64,000 bases of DNA from Micropterix aruncella (Eukaryota; Arthropoda; Insecta; Lepidoptera; Micropterigidae): assembly GCA_944548615.1 (NCBI GenBank), contig OX155957.1:9275597-9339596 (forward strand). The letters run 5' to 3'. Within the stretch, counting starts at the first letter, position 1. Each line of letters starts with the position of its first letter. The notes under the pieces were generated by a model. The model had not been told where the DNA came from and ran no database searches. It was given only the letters and a program-made list of their open reading frames with translations. A program made the translations under genes and the position numbers. Shown piece after piece: positions 45,931-57,469 of the stretch.

Positions 45931-46665
45931 TCTTAATATATATAAATTACGTGTCACGTTGTTTGTCCGCGATGGACTCCTAAACTACTTAACCGATTTG
46001 AATCAAATTTGCACACAATGTGCAGTTTGATCCAACTTGAAAGATAGGATAGCTTACGTCTTAATTTATAGTCGCGATATTATTTTATTGCAATGTCTAT
46101 TATTTGACATTCGCAATTATCTGTTAGTTCCAAACGATTTTAACAGATGGCGTTATCTATTGAGTAATCCATAGATGGCGCTGCTATGTTAAACCTACAA
46201 ACGTCATAGTCGGGCAAGCGTTATTCTAAATTCAAAATATTGTGAAGGTAATACAGTGAAATTATTCCTGCTTTTTAATTATTTGTGCTTCATTGTTCAA
46301 AACTCTTTAATTAAAATATATACATGTAGGTAAGTATTATCACATAGTTATAAAAGTGGAATAACTGCAGTATAGGAACCTCTCTCCATTTTTTTTCATT
46401 TTAATGCTAAATCTGGAAGAAAATTGTGTCGGTCGCTATAAATAAGCGAGATAGGCATTCAAAGTTTAAATTTTAAAAACAGGCCAAAATAAAAAATTAA
46501 GTAATTCACCACGCTATATTCGCCACGCTGATTCCTAATCTTCCATAATCTTTATTCGATCTCAATAAATAAGAGAGATATAGGCGTTCAAAATGTTCAT
46601 TGCAATGTCAAGAAATTTGCGGTCATTTTGTTTGTACGTACCGTGGCCGACACATTCGGGTCCCA

Positions 46666-46779
46666 TCAAACTTGCAGAAGGCAGATTTGCAGACGGCAAT
46701 CTTGCAGACGGCATTCTTGCAGGCGGCAGTTTTGCAGAAGGCAATCTTGCAGAAGGCAGTTTTGCAAATGTCAAACTAA
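46666..46779 (+). repeat. 15-bp minisatellite encoding seven pentapeptide repeats, left arm
   Basis: The unit TTGCAGAAGGCAGTT varies slightly. In one plus-strand frame it gives SNLQK, ADLQT, AILQT, AFLQA, AVLQK, AILQK, AVLQM, then Ser-Asn-stop. This is the A-(D/N)-L-x-x pattern of pentapeptide-repeat right-handed beta-helix proteins; seven units are just under two full turns. The frame is open back to 46,573 but has no ATG. Two more degenerate units (AFLQT, AFLQK) follow at about 46,793-46,835 in another frame. Confidence 0.75.
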
Positions 46780-46972
46780 CGTTTCGAGGGTCGGCATTTT
46801 TGCAGACGGCATTTTTGCAGAAAATGAAGTTAGGAGCAAAACATCGTATTTAAAATTTAGTGTTACCAGAGTAGAAATCGACAAAAGCCGCGTTTTCATA
46901 TGTCAGGGTAGGGAAACCAGTCCACTTCTTTGAGTGTCCTCTCCATCGCAGATCTCAGCAATCAACTTTCGA

Positions 46973-47220
46973 TTTTAGGGAAAGAAAAACCTAACCTAAC
47001 CTAACCTAACAGAAAAACTTAAAACATTTTTTTTAATGTTTAGTTTGATGTACTGAATCATCCACTACAAGGATGCCGGTAATTAATGTCACTTCGATTT
47101 TAGGGAAAGAAAAACCTAACCTAACCTAACCTAACAGAAAAACTTAAAACATTTTTTTTAATGTTTAGTTTGATGTACTGAATCATCCACTACAAGGATG
47201 CCGGTAATTAAATGTGGAGA
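46973..47220. repeat. Tandem duplication carrying insect telomere-type CCTAA repeats
   Basis: Two units of about 125 bp, each starting CGATTTTAGGGAAAGAAA and containing four CCTAA units followed by CAGAAAAACTTAAAAC and ending GCCGGTAATTAA. TTAGG is the usual insect telomere repeat. Lying inside the Helitron, these are interstitial. Confidence 0.85.
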
Positions 47221-47403
47221 GGTAAAAATATTCACCACTTTAATTTACCCTGACATGATAATTTGCTACTTCTTTTTCTAAATTTAAAATTTATAGCATA
47301 TGCTTTACTGCTTTATTTTTGGTTTGTAAAATAATATAAAATTATTTTATTTCGTGTAATCATGTCCTAATGCGCCATTCTCAAACGTTGCTAACTTCGG
47401 GTT

Positions 47404-47511
47404 TGTATGTAAGTTTGCTTTCTGCAAGAATGCCGTCTGCAAAAATGCCGCCTGCAAGGTTGCCGCCTGCAAGGTTGCCTCCTGCAAATCTGCCCTCAAC
47501 AAATTTGGAGC
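47404..47511 (-). repeat. 15-bp minisatellite encoding seven pentapeptide repeats, right arm (inverted)
   Basis: On the minus strand one frame gives PNLLR, ADLQE, ATLQA, ATLQA, AFLQT, AFLQK, ANLHT. It lies in an open frame of 93 codons (47,628-47,347) with a Met-Leu-Ser-Ile start region. Both arms have seven units in the same phase, facing each other about 620 bp apart, so the transcript could fold back. Confidence 0.75.
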
Positions 47512-48315
47512 TGTCAAAAGTGACATGTTTTGACATGAAAAAGTGACAAAGTGGCATGACAGGCAAGTTTGCCGCATGCAAAACTGGCGCGCCCCACACA
47601 TTCGAGCATATCGTAATATCGATAACAATTACCGATATTACAGAAATTATGACAATTTGCAGAGTTTTAAGATTAACCGAAATATTTAAAAAAAAACGAT
47701 CAAAAAAAAAATATTTTCGTGAAACTTTTAAAAAAGGGCACAAATTTTTATGTTTTTTTCAATATTTTTTTTTTTTTTTTTTAATTTTGCGGTAAATTTG
47801 AAAAAACGTTTTTGTCCACGGTGTTAATTTGATATTGAAGAAATTTCGTTGTTTCAGGTTACCTTTCGTCATCATCAACAGCCATTTTGTAAAAACACAT
47901 GTTATTTACTAACAACTTTGTAATATACTCATTTGTTACAAACTTTAATAAAAATAATAATAAATTTTAAAATTAATTCTTTTGTATTGATTTTTGATTA
48001 ATATCAACTGTACGAAAATTTTAATCAATCGTGTTGAAAGTCCTTCCCTTTTAAATCCCAATCCAGAGGATTTTTATACCAGCATTAACGTTTCCGTCTT
48101 CGTTCGTAAATAATAATTTCATTGTATTAATTAAGGGGTTACGGTAGTAGAAAATCTGTCATGGAGTTCGCCATATTTTTTTACAAATGGCATCTATTTA
48201 AAAAAGCATGGTGGTCCCCATGAATGATGTTCTCCTACCGTTCCTATTAAATAGTTTACTACAATGTAATATAACAAAAACCTTAGCCACAGCAACGCGT
48301 GGCCGGGTCTGCTAG

Positions 48316-48675
48316 TTAAATTATATATATAAACCGGCTGTACAAACCGGAAATAAGGTAGACGGAGTTTGGCTAGGGTTCTTTCTGAGGAACGTGACTA
48401 CCTCGCGTATAAAAATTTTAATTAATAGGTACCTTATATATTACAATAGTGTGATTTCTAATACGCTGAAATAGGTACCCCTAAAAATTCTTTATATCAT
48501 ACCCAAATAAAACTAATAAAATTCTCACGTGTTCCGGTAAGGTTGGCGCAATAGGTACGGTGCGATACTGGTATAAGCAATCCTAAATTTCTAAAGAACA
48601 AAAATTAATACTAGCATTCGCCATAAAAGAGCGAGATTAGAAATAATGGTCATAACCCGCAGGGGTGAAAGGTCG
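48316..48675. other. No feature recognised
   Basis: AT-rich sequence between the Helitron and the satellite. Confidence 0.4.
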
Positions 48676-49490
48676 TAAAATAAAATTGTGAAAATATAAT
48701 TTTAAATATCGTTCTTAAATATTTTTTTGTTATTTTGATTTACATTTCCTCCTCCATAAAAGGAAATTGTAAAATATAATATTAAATATTGTTTTTTTTT
48801 TAACATTTATATATTGATCTACTTTCCTCTTCCATAAAAGGAAACCGAAAATATAATTTTAAATATTATTTTTTAAACATTGTTTTATCTTGATTTACGG
48901 TATCCTCTCCCATAAGGGAAACTGTAAAATATAATTCTTGTAAATATTGTTTTAAACATTTTTATTATTTTGATTTATGTTATCCTCTCCCATAAGGGAA
49001 ACTGTGAAATATAATTCTTGTAAATATCGTTTTAAACATTTTTTTATTATCTTGATTTACGTTCTCCTCTTCCATAAAGGAAACTATAAAATATAATTTT
49101 TTTAAATATCATGTCAAACACTTTTTTTGTTTTATCTCAATTTACGTTCTCCTCCTCCATAAAGGAAACTGTAAAATATAAATTCTTTTAAACATTGTTT
49201 TTAACATTTCCATATTTAATTTACATGTTTTCTTCGTGAAATAAACTGCGAAATATAATTTTAAATACCATTTTAAACATTTTCTTTATGTTGACTTACG
49301 TTCTCCTCTGTTGTAGGATAAAACCGTAAAATACAACTTTGAATATTATTCTAAATATCTTATTAGGCTCGATTTACGTTTTCTCTTTGACAAGATAAGA
49401 CTGGAAAATATAATTAAGAATATTCGTCTCCGATACTTTTTCTTTGATTTACCTTCCATATGTCGTAAAGAAATAAAGCGCATATTTTAA
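48676..49490. repeat. Satellite-like tandem array, about 80-bp unit, 9-10 copies
   Basis: Units carry AAAATATAATT, TTTAAACATT, TTGATTTACG and a small inverted repeat of the TTTCCTCTTCCATAAAAGG type. The CCATAA core starts at 48,754, 48,832, 48,910, 48,990, 49,072 and 49,157, a spacing of 78-85 bp. Central units are most alike and the last three are degraded. Confidence 0.85.
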
Positions 49491-50963
49491 ACCACTTCAA
49501 CATTGAGTATAATTTCATTTATTTTTTGAAGGGAAAAGGGGTAAAAAGAAACTACACAAAATAAAAGGAGAACTATATATTTAATTATCCTCTCCCGTTC
49601 ATATACCTACTCCCTTTAGTTACCTTACCTAAATATATTCTATCTTCCTTCCTCAATTAGTCTTTCAATTATAATTTGCCGTTCCCATCTGTGGCATCTT
49701 CCTCGTCCATTCCCAATTATAATTATCAATTTTCTCATTTGTTTAATATCCCAGATTTTATTTGATTCTCCTAATTTCCTTTGAGGTATATTCCCATTCC
49801 GTATAATTCCACATTTTATTTTTATAACACGATTAGTCATTCTTTTGGGCAGACGTCGCCTCCCGCAAAGCGCCATCTATCGGCCGCGGAGTGAATCATA
49901 GTACCCCGTAGTAGTCGGTTCGCCCGTCGAGAGGGCGCTGATCACGGCCCCGCCGATTTCTGTTTTGTCGCCGCCAGCCGAGCGCAGACAGTTTACGAGC
50001 CAGAAATAAAGTAGAAAAAATATAGTTGCACCTCGACATTTGGAACGCAGAATTTCACCAGATTTGAACTCTTCCCTCTCCATATACCGGACGCCTCATC
50101 AAGGCGAGTCTCACTTCACGCAGGACATCGCACTTTTTTAAATAGCGTGCAGATTCGCGCGCTCTGAGAGTTTCCCCCACGACCCGTCTCCGACAAACTT
50201 ACTTGAATGAGCAGCCAGCCTCTCAAGCGATTACCCTGTACTCCCGTAAAATTCGCCGCGCAGAAGCCTGTTTCCGGTACAGGATCTGCTTGCACAACCA
50301 GCGAACCGCCCAGCGCCTGGTGGCCTGGCGCCCTATGCTCCTTGTAGCTACATTATCCCTCAATAATAGGTAGACATCTCTTATTGGCCACCAAAACGCT
50401 GTTTTTGCTTAAATAATAATAATAATATCAACATAGTATAAATTCGCATAAATAAACATCAATAATAGAGCGGTTTCGTTGCAATTTATATAAAGCATAT
50501 AGTTTAAAACTAGTATTATAATTTAAGTATTTCAGCTCAGCTAGACTTCCATCTGGAATGGTCCTGATATTGAATATTTCCCCGCTCCAAATGAATGTTT
50601 TCGTCTTTATCTCGAAAAAATCTTTCGAGATAAATACGTCTAGATCTATCGTTATCGTCTTTCCCTCCTCAACAGTTGGTTGGCCGGGAAAGTAAAAAAG
50701 ATTGATAAAAATATACGAGACACAAAAAACAGCGCAGTTATTTCATCGGGTTTTGGAATGCTTGTTTTTACGTCAGATGAATAGATATCCCTCACTTTCA
50801 ACGAGGACATTGTAGGTCTACGAACCCTTTGACGAACGATCACCCTCCATCCATTCATCACAAAAACAAATCTTATATTCCTTAAAAATAAAATCAATCG
50901 ATTTGTGATGAAATCAAATGAAAAAACGATGAGAAAACAATGAAAAACCGCGTTATTATTGAA
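49491..50963. other. Unassigned; possible LTR-like block 49,890-50,353 on the minus strand
   Basis: On the minus strand from 50,353 it reads TGTAGCTACAAGGAGC, a GC-rich region, TATTTAAAAAAGTGCG and later CTTTATTTC, which could be a solo LTR. No defined CA end or target duplication was found. Bases 50,600-50,720 (CGTCTTTATCTCGAAAAAA) recur at 56,850-56,940. Confidence 0.3.
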
Positions 50964-52597
50964 TCCTTACCTATGACGTTGCTGTTCTATAAAGAAATTT
51001 AAGGCCAAAAACTTTGTATGAATGCGAATTTATATTTATTTAATATAAATATTGACCCCTATTATCTATGCAGATTTGTCATTTTAATGTGAGTTGCTTA
51101 ATTCCTCCGCTGCAAAACTCTCCTTTCACCGTTGTATATAGGTTGTGTATAAGTTGTATATAGTTGTATATAGGTTTGTATATAGGTGGGGGCTCCCGGG
51201 ACACCGTTGTATATAGGTTTCACCGTTGTGTATACCTACTAGAAATTACTTGTTTACGTCTGGTATAGAAAAATATTTTTTACATCGACGACCTCCATTT
51301 ACATCTTGCTTTAATATATAAATAATATTTATCTTTGGCTAGTAGAGAAAAAAACATGAAATATCTATAATGTAGTTTATGTCTTCATGCTTCCTCGAAA
51401 TATAACCTCCAACTTATCACGTCATAATTTTAGCTAAAATTGGCTCCCCATTACCGGTAAAATGGCGTAAACGCGCGCCGTATTTTTTAAAAACATCTAG
51501 CAGAGGCGAACGGCATTCCTCGTCGAGCCCGAATGCATTCTTCCAATGACAAATGATTTCGGCGTTCGGCCATTTTCGGCTATCGTCGTTGTTGACGTAA
51601 TCATGTGGTAGCTCAATGTCGCATGTCGCGATACCAAATGCAGTAAGGAAATGAAATGTACTCTTTGGCGTGTGACGCTTACTAATGAAAAACAATGTGT
51701 TCATTTTGTAGAATTATCGCTTTGATAAATAGTGTAATAGTACCATTGCGTGGTGTAATAAATTAATTGATCACTTGGCGCTAAACTGCACAGGCAATTA
51801 AAAAGTAGTCAATACTACTGTTATTTAATCATTGACATTGCTAATTATGTAAGTACTTACTGTCTTATATTGGGTCCTTACCTATTAATTGCCGTTTTTC
51901 AGACTGACAACGTTGCACGTAGATAACTTGGGTTTGAGTTGGAATTTCAAATTCAAATAATTTTTTTTTCAGTCACGTTATTCCTTTGTAAAAGTCGACT
52001 ATTTATTTGTCTTTCCGTCGTTCGTTTTTGCACGGATATTTTCGTTTGTGCAACCATGAAAATGTTGAACATTTGCGTTATTTTCAAATATGAGATCCTG
52101 TGTCGGTGTTTTCTATTAAAGCTTCTTGCGGTCTGGCTATATAGTTACCAAAAATGTGTGCTGTTAAGAATTGCAAACGACGATGGGGAGAAGCTCGTGA
52201 TTAAATAACCGAGCATGGCCAATCGCTCTTCGCCACTGCATCTGCACGACAACGCATAACCACAGACTTTACTGCAAACAGTCGCAAAGTTGCAGGAGTT
52301 GCGGCTGGAGCCTCTGGGCCGTGCTTGCTAGACCTTTCTCCAACATTTTATTTTTTTCAGAATTTAGACAACTTTTTACAAGGGAAAAAAATTCTTCGAA
52401 GAGTCGGGTCGTTAGTCGTATTCATTACGAGTTTTACAACAAAGGAATTAGCCACCTCCCGTAAAAATAACAAATCCGCATAGATGATAGATAATAGGAA
52501 TCAATATTTCTATTAATTAAATATGTATTATAGAATTTTAATACAAAGTTTTTGGCCTTCAATTTTCTTTATAGAATTGCAACTTCATAGGTAAGGA
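50964..52597. mobile_element. Element with ~150-bp inverted ends, class unknown
   Basis: The left end TCCTTACCTATGACGTTGC continues through AAGGCCAAAAACTTTGTAT to TTATCTATGC. The right end, reversed, reads TCCTTACCTATGAAGTTGC with the same continuation. A third end-like TCCTTACCTATTAATTGC lies inside at 51,875. The 95-codon minus-strand frame at 51,704-51,417 and the 89-codon plus-strand frame at 51,939-52,208 match nothing I know. Flanks show no clear duplication. Confidence 0.55.
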
Positions 52598-52608
52598 CCT
52601 AATATTAA

Positions 52609-53331
52609 GAGGCCGTACACGAAATTTTGCGCATTTCGTGAATTTACGTAATTTTGCAGACGTGAATTTGAGGTTAAAATACTGTATTTCTATAAGTTTT
52701 ATTGCACAACATAAAATATCATTTATATTATTATCTAATGAGTGAGCTACTTTTTTGAAAATTATTATAGAATTTTGATTAATTGACCTTAAACCGGCGA
52801 CTGTTTGTGAATTTTTGCTGTAAGAGGTTTAGAATATAACATATTTACGAATCGTTTTGACATCTACACGGTATAAAAAAATTACAATGTATTGTTGTGA
52901 AAGTCCTCTATATAATAAGTGAATCACTTTTTACTACTTTCATATAAAATTGTTGATAAAAAAATATTTAACTTTGTCAATTTTTTTAGAAATGGGCGAA
53001 GAAATGCTTTTGATTTTGGCCTTTTAGAACTCTCGTTCATAAAATAAAAACAACAGAAATAAACTTTAGTTTAATATCAATCCATTTCCTCAAAAAAAAT
53101 GCAAAACATTAATTAAAATTGGCAATAAAGTCTTTTAAAACAATCTAATTCTCGCGTTATGATTCTCGCCTATGATACGATTCACGCCTCAAGTCAGCTA
53201 AGTAGTTCCCGCCGAGCGCTTCCAAAGGGTGGACGTATCTCTTTGGCTCCGAAAATCCTACCTACCTATAGTTATATTATACCATTGATTATAGAGGTAT
53301 CACGGGTTACATCGATTTCGTACACGGCCTC
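52609..53331. mobile_element. TTAA-flanked MITE (piggyBac-type target), 723 bp
   Basis: Perfect TTAA on both sides (52,605-52,608 and 53,332-53,335). Inverted ends are GAGGCCGTACACGAAAT and, reversed, GAGGCCGTGTACGAAAT. No transposase. It abuts the preceding element. Confidence 0.8.
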
Positions 53332-53335
53332 TTAA

Positions 53336-54239
53336 GGGTTATGAGAAAAACCTATTAATGTCAATTCAATAAATGTTAGGTTTTTTAATTTTAAAAAATT
53401 ACCAACTCAAAATATGACCTTTTAGCCAGGGTTTGTTTTGAGATAGAAAAACATATATTTTGTCTGTAAACCAAAGATAATTGAATTTAAATTTTACTCA
53501 AATTTACAATTACCAATTTTCACACCAAACGTGATTACCGTGCAATTCGTTGGTTTTTTAAAAAAAAATTATTCTAAAAAGAAGCTGGTAAATGTAGTTT
53601 TTATTGTAACCATATGGTTACAGGTATGTGTCCTCTCATATAAATATTATAAAGTGCTAAATGCCTGTTTCCCTGTAACACAAATCACTTTGAATTGTTA
53701 ACATTAAACGGCTCGAACACCTAAGTTTATCCCCATTGCGGCAGTATTTAACCGTAAAATATATTTTTTATTTTTTTTTTCTTGATCTATATACCATAGA
53801 ACATTATTTCCGCATAGGGAGGTTTTAAAATTCTGAAGAAAAGAAAAACGATCCACTCTAGGTTACGGGCCCGCCGGCCGCGCAGATATGTATGTATGCG
53901 CGCAGGTGAAAACCATATCGCCCTAGAATTGCATTCATCAATAAAATTTACATGGAAAAGCAGATAAATTCCTACGCAAATTCTTCTGATGCGAATGGCG
54001 ATTTGGACATTACGTAAAACTGGTTTCATTGCTATCGTTCTCACCGGTCTCGGAGACCGTTATGCGGCCAGGTTATCAGATGCCGAGATAGACGGTGTGG
54101 TCTCTCGTCCCCGTTGAGCCGTGAACAGTATGTGGAACGGTTTGCCTCTGGTCACGATCGCGACTAGTACCGTCATCTGGCTACCGTTTGCCGGATGCGT
54201 ATCGCCGTAACTATTGCACAATGCCGTAAGCCAGTGATT
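53336..54239. other. No gene recognised
   Basis: AT-rich to 53,800, then mixed. The portion 54,020-54,240 may belong to repeat R but lacks its landmarks. Confidence 0.3.
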
Positions 54240-55290
54240 CCCTAACTATGCGCCGCAGCGGGTAGCGAATGGTTTCGTGCAGCTATCCATCGTGTTCACG
54301 GATCGGTCAAACTCACGATTCAAATCCTATTCAAAAGCCTCCTCGCGTGGAAAGGCTACCCCGGGTCCCAGGCGGGTGAATCGATTTCTCCTTGGGGATT
54401 GCCTCCTGGCGCTACTGGACGGTTTGCGCACCGTTCGGGGACGCCAATCGGTTGTGCACTCTGGCTAAATTGCTGAAGGAGTCTGGAGACTATGGACATG
54501 TGCTCTCTCATAAGCAGCGGGGGTGGGCTGTCGTCAACCACCCTTGAAATGGCCACCTAAGGCTGGATTCAGAGCCGGCCAAAATATGCCATTGGTCCGC
54601 GATAGATTCTAACTGCAGCATCGATGAGGGAGCTAACGGGCCCATGATGAGTTGGCCACGATGACCCATGTGTTCAATGTCGGTCACACTCACGGGTCAA
54701 CACCCATCCGACGGCCTCCACGCACGGGGTGCGAACCTGGGTAGGACTCTGGGTCAACCAGTTTCCCCTGGGAATCAAACCTCTGGCGCTCCTGGACGGT
54801 CTGCGCACCGTGCGGCGCAAGCCAATCGATTGTGCTCTCCGACTAACAGTCGGGGGAGTCTGGGAACTGTATTGTTTCCTATAGAGCCGGGGTGGTTGCG
54901 TACCTTACGGCGACTGGTCTTGAAATGACCATTGGCCATCCGATCCCGGTTCAGAGCCGGGCAAAGGACGCCTTGGTCCGCGATAGATTCGGTATACTCC
55001 GTTTCACCGCTTCGTAAGGGAGAGGCCCGCGCAAGTGACCTCGAACTCGGAACCAATCGAGAGACCGGAGAAATCTGGTCACAATTGGAAGTAAGGGCGC
55101 GAGTTTCTCAAGCCGCTGGGAAGTAATTCCTGGCTTTCTCGCGGTAAGGAGTTGGTCTCTTACGGGTTGCGGCGTAGCTAGACGTGGATTTGTTATGTCC
55201 AAAGTCTTCTACGCTCACTGCAGGTCGATAGAACGATGAATCGTTAAAACGTCCTGTGGTGACGGGCTCGCCCGTTGTAGTTGACAACTC
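54240..55290 (-). repeat. Repeat family R, copy D: one full and one partial unit
   Basis: On the minus strand it starts GAGTTGTCAACTACAACGGG and carries the family landmarks in order to about 54,640. A second block resembling the middle part (ATCTATCGCGGACCAATGGC, TTTCAAGGGTGG, CAACCGATTGGCG) then continues to 54,240. The plus-strand frame at 54,668-54,928 shares the L-T-G-Q-H-x-x-x-G-L-H-A stretch with copies A and B. Confidence 0.65.
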
Positions 55291-57340
55291 AATATCTCAA
55301 TATGCAGCATCGCTGAATATACGGCAGGTAGCGGTCGCGCAAGCGACTTCAGACCCGTAACCAGTCGGGAGGTTGAAGGTCTCGTGATGGTTAATTCCAA
55401 ACGGAGATATTTAGACAACTATTTACTTGATATTTGTTAGTTAAGTTAGTTAAGCTTGACATTATGGATGACATAACGATTCTAACAATGCCACATACTT
55501 CTAAATCGGTTTGAGCGTTCAAAAGATATGGGGGAATAAAGAAACGAAAAACATACATAGATGAATCCTTTATTTATGGAAAGTCGTGTAAAAATATACT
55601 AGACGTACAATTTAAAAAGTAGTGTAAATAAAGTCAGTCAAATTTAGACATATCAGCAAATGCTGCCTGTCTGTAAAACATAAAAAAATAATAATATTAA
55701 AATTTTTACTGGAGGCTTACAGGTACTGAAAGATGCTACCCTAGACGCAATCTAATGAATGGAGAATTTAATTACTGAAATGTGTTATCTCATTTTGGTA
55801 CAGTGTTATCCCATTTTGATTATCGAAAATAAAATAATAATGACATTATTATTATTGTAAAGCTTAATGACAAGGGTAAGGGTAAAGAGTAATGTCTCAT
55901 AATTTTAGTCCACTTATCTATACGATATATGTCCCATCCTCGTTAACCACCCTGACTAATGGCGAAATTCTCGCATTTTCATTCCACGGCGTCGACACGC
56001 CAAGAGACAAAAGAATCCTTTCCCTCCGCCTCATCTGAGTTAATGAAAATTTATTATCGCAACAAATGAGTCTGCTAATTGCCCACAAAAATTCAGCGTG
56101 GAGACGTTCGTTCACCTTCGGAGCCGCCTTTCTACCACTGCTCACTATCTACTCACTTAGCGCGTTGTCATTGTGAATCAATGCATATGCTGCTTCTCAC
56201 AGAATGTACGGAAGTCTCCGCCATTGTTAGTAAGACTCTTTTAAATATTTCGCTTTAAGGGGCGATTTCTCTATGTAGATTTTGCCATTTTCATTAAAAA
56301 TTCTTTTACACAGAAAATAGGAAATCCAAAATTGTAAAAAAAACCGGTTGTTTCACCCTAAGACGTTTTCGGCAAGTAGCCAAGGACTGATTTCATCTGG
56401 ATATTAATTTCATAAATAACATCTATGAGCGCCCTCTATCGGCCGGCGGGAAAACCCGGTTGGGTTTCGTTGCAACCGTCTCGGTCGGAACGGTTCGTTT
56501 CCCGGCTAAGGGTAAGGTTGAGCCAAGCGAGAATTTAAATTTCATTATAAGTAGTTTGTATATAAGATATTCCAACCAAAATTTCAAAATGTGATTTCGC
56601 CCCAAAAAGGCATCTGTGTAACAATGTCAAGTCTATAAGTCCAATGTCCAAAATACTGGTGGAGCGATTTCAACCCCAACTCTTGCCATGACCAAATGAT
56701 TCCTGCATGCCAAATTCCTGCTAAATCGGATTGAGTTTGGTGGGCGCTATCGTGGAGGAATACACACAGGCATACAACCACACAGACACACAGACAGAGT
56801 TCCATCTGTAAATTGTCCTAATCGTCACAGGGGGGCTCAAAATAGAAATGTCCGTCTTTATCTCGAAAAAAAAATGGGCGTTTCAAAATACATTCCCTCC
56901 TTGTCGGTTGGTGGGTCGGTAAAGTAAAAACTACATAAAATTACAGACAAATCACATTGCAACATCACCATTTCACTGTCACATTTTTTTATCTCTTTGT
57001 TATTAAACTCTCGAATTCCTCAGCAGTAAAGGAGAAATGAGAAATTGACCGCCTTTATAGTCGGAGGACGGATGTGAGTGTGCCCTTGAGCGACGCGGGT
57101 GATTAGGTAAGTCGCACTTGAAATTCCATCGTTAGAAATAGTCGCAAGAAGAGAGAGACAGATAATTGTGAACGTCCGGTCCGGAGTCCGGATCCCTCCG
57201 TCATTCAGAGCACGAGACGAAGATGCCAGAGAGACCTCGGTCGTGCAGTGAGTTAGCTTATCTGTGTCCAGTTACGGCGTATGGACCATCCTCTTTGAAT
57301 ATAGGTACCAGCGTCCGACGGTGGATTCTTTAAAAAAAAA
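55291..57340. other. No gene recognised
   Basis: The 75-codon minus-strand frame at 56,145-55,918 starts Met-Ser-Ser-Gly-Arg-Lys and has no recognisable domain. A repeat shared with 50,600-50,720 lies at 56,850-56,940. Confidence 0.3.
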
Positions 57341-57344
57341 ACAA

Positions 57345-57430
57345 TAATACTAAACTCTTTATTTGCACTTAAAAATTAGAATATAAACAGGCGAGCTGAT
57401 TGCCACATGGCAATATCTTACAACTAACCT
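57345..57430 (-). mobile_element. 3' tail of a non-LTR retrotransposon (hairpin family), copy 2
   Basis: It matches 6,225-6,305: AAACTCTTTATTTGCACTT, then a stem-loop ATTGCCA-CA-TGGCAAT at 57,399-57,414, then CTTACAACTAACCTAA. Confidence 0.65.
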
Positions 57431-57445
57431 AATCACAGTGCAATG

Positions 57446-57469
57446 TGATTGCGCGCATGCGCGCAATCA
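57446..57469. repeat. 24-bp perfect palindrome with alternating GC core
   Basis: TGATTGCGCGCA is followed directly by its reverse complement. The core of alternating purine and pyrimidine could adopt Z-DNA. Confidence 0.9.

Larger units (their letters stand above)
45931..48315 (+). mobile_element. Helitron (non-autonomous) with pentapeptide and telomere-like cargo
   Basis: The 5' end TCTTAATATATATAAATTAC continues into TTGTCCGCGATGGACTCC, a 5' region widespread in insect Helitron-like repeats. The 3' end is GTGGCCGGGTCTGCTAG with a CCAC/GTGG hairpin just before. It lies between A (45,930) and T (48,316). No Rep/helicase is encoded. The interior holds a roughly 128-bp direct duplication (46,437-46,590), two inverted pentapeptide-coding arrays and two tandem units with CCTAA motifs. 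Helitrons often capture sequence; the interior looks captured. Confidence 0.8.

Noticed and set aside
46593..46853. A normal pentapeptide-repeat gene with its own start and stop
   Set aside because: The frame starting at 46,593 reads L-A-D-G-N units, which do not have the A-x-L-x-x spacing. The frame that does has no ATG and stops after seven units. It is treated as a fragment or minisatellite.
48676..49490. CRISPR-like regular spacing
   Set aside because: Whole 80-bp units are similar, with no constant short repeat alternating with unique spacers, and the genome is eukaryotic. It is a satellite array.
49877..50353. Solo gypsy LTR on the minus strand
   Set aside because: Promoter-like and TG-start features exist, but there is no paired CA end, target duplication or second copy in the window.
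55918..56145. Small minus-strand gene starting Met-Ser-Ser-Gly-Arg-Lys
   Set aside because: 75 codons, no domain, no splice or promoter support. Kept only as an unassigned frame.
57181..57330. Promoter or first exon with an ATG-CCA-GAG frame
   Set aside because: The frame is short (about 37 codons), with no splice donor and no family match.
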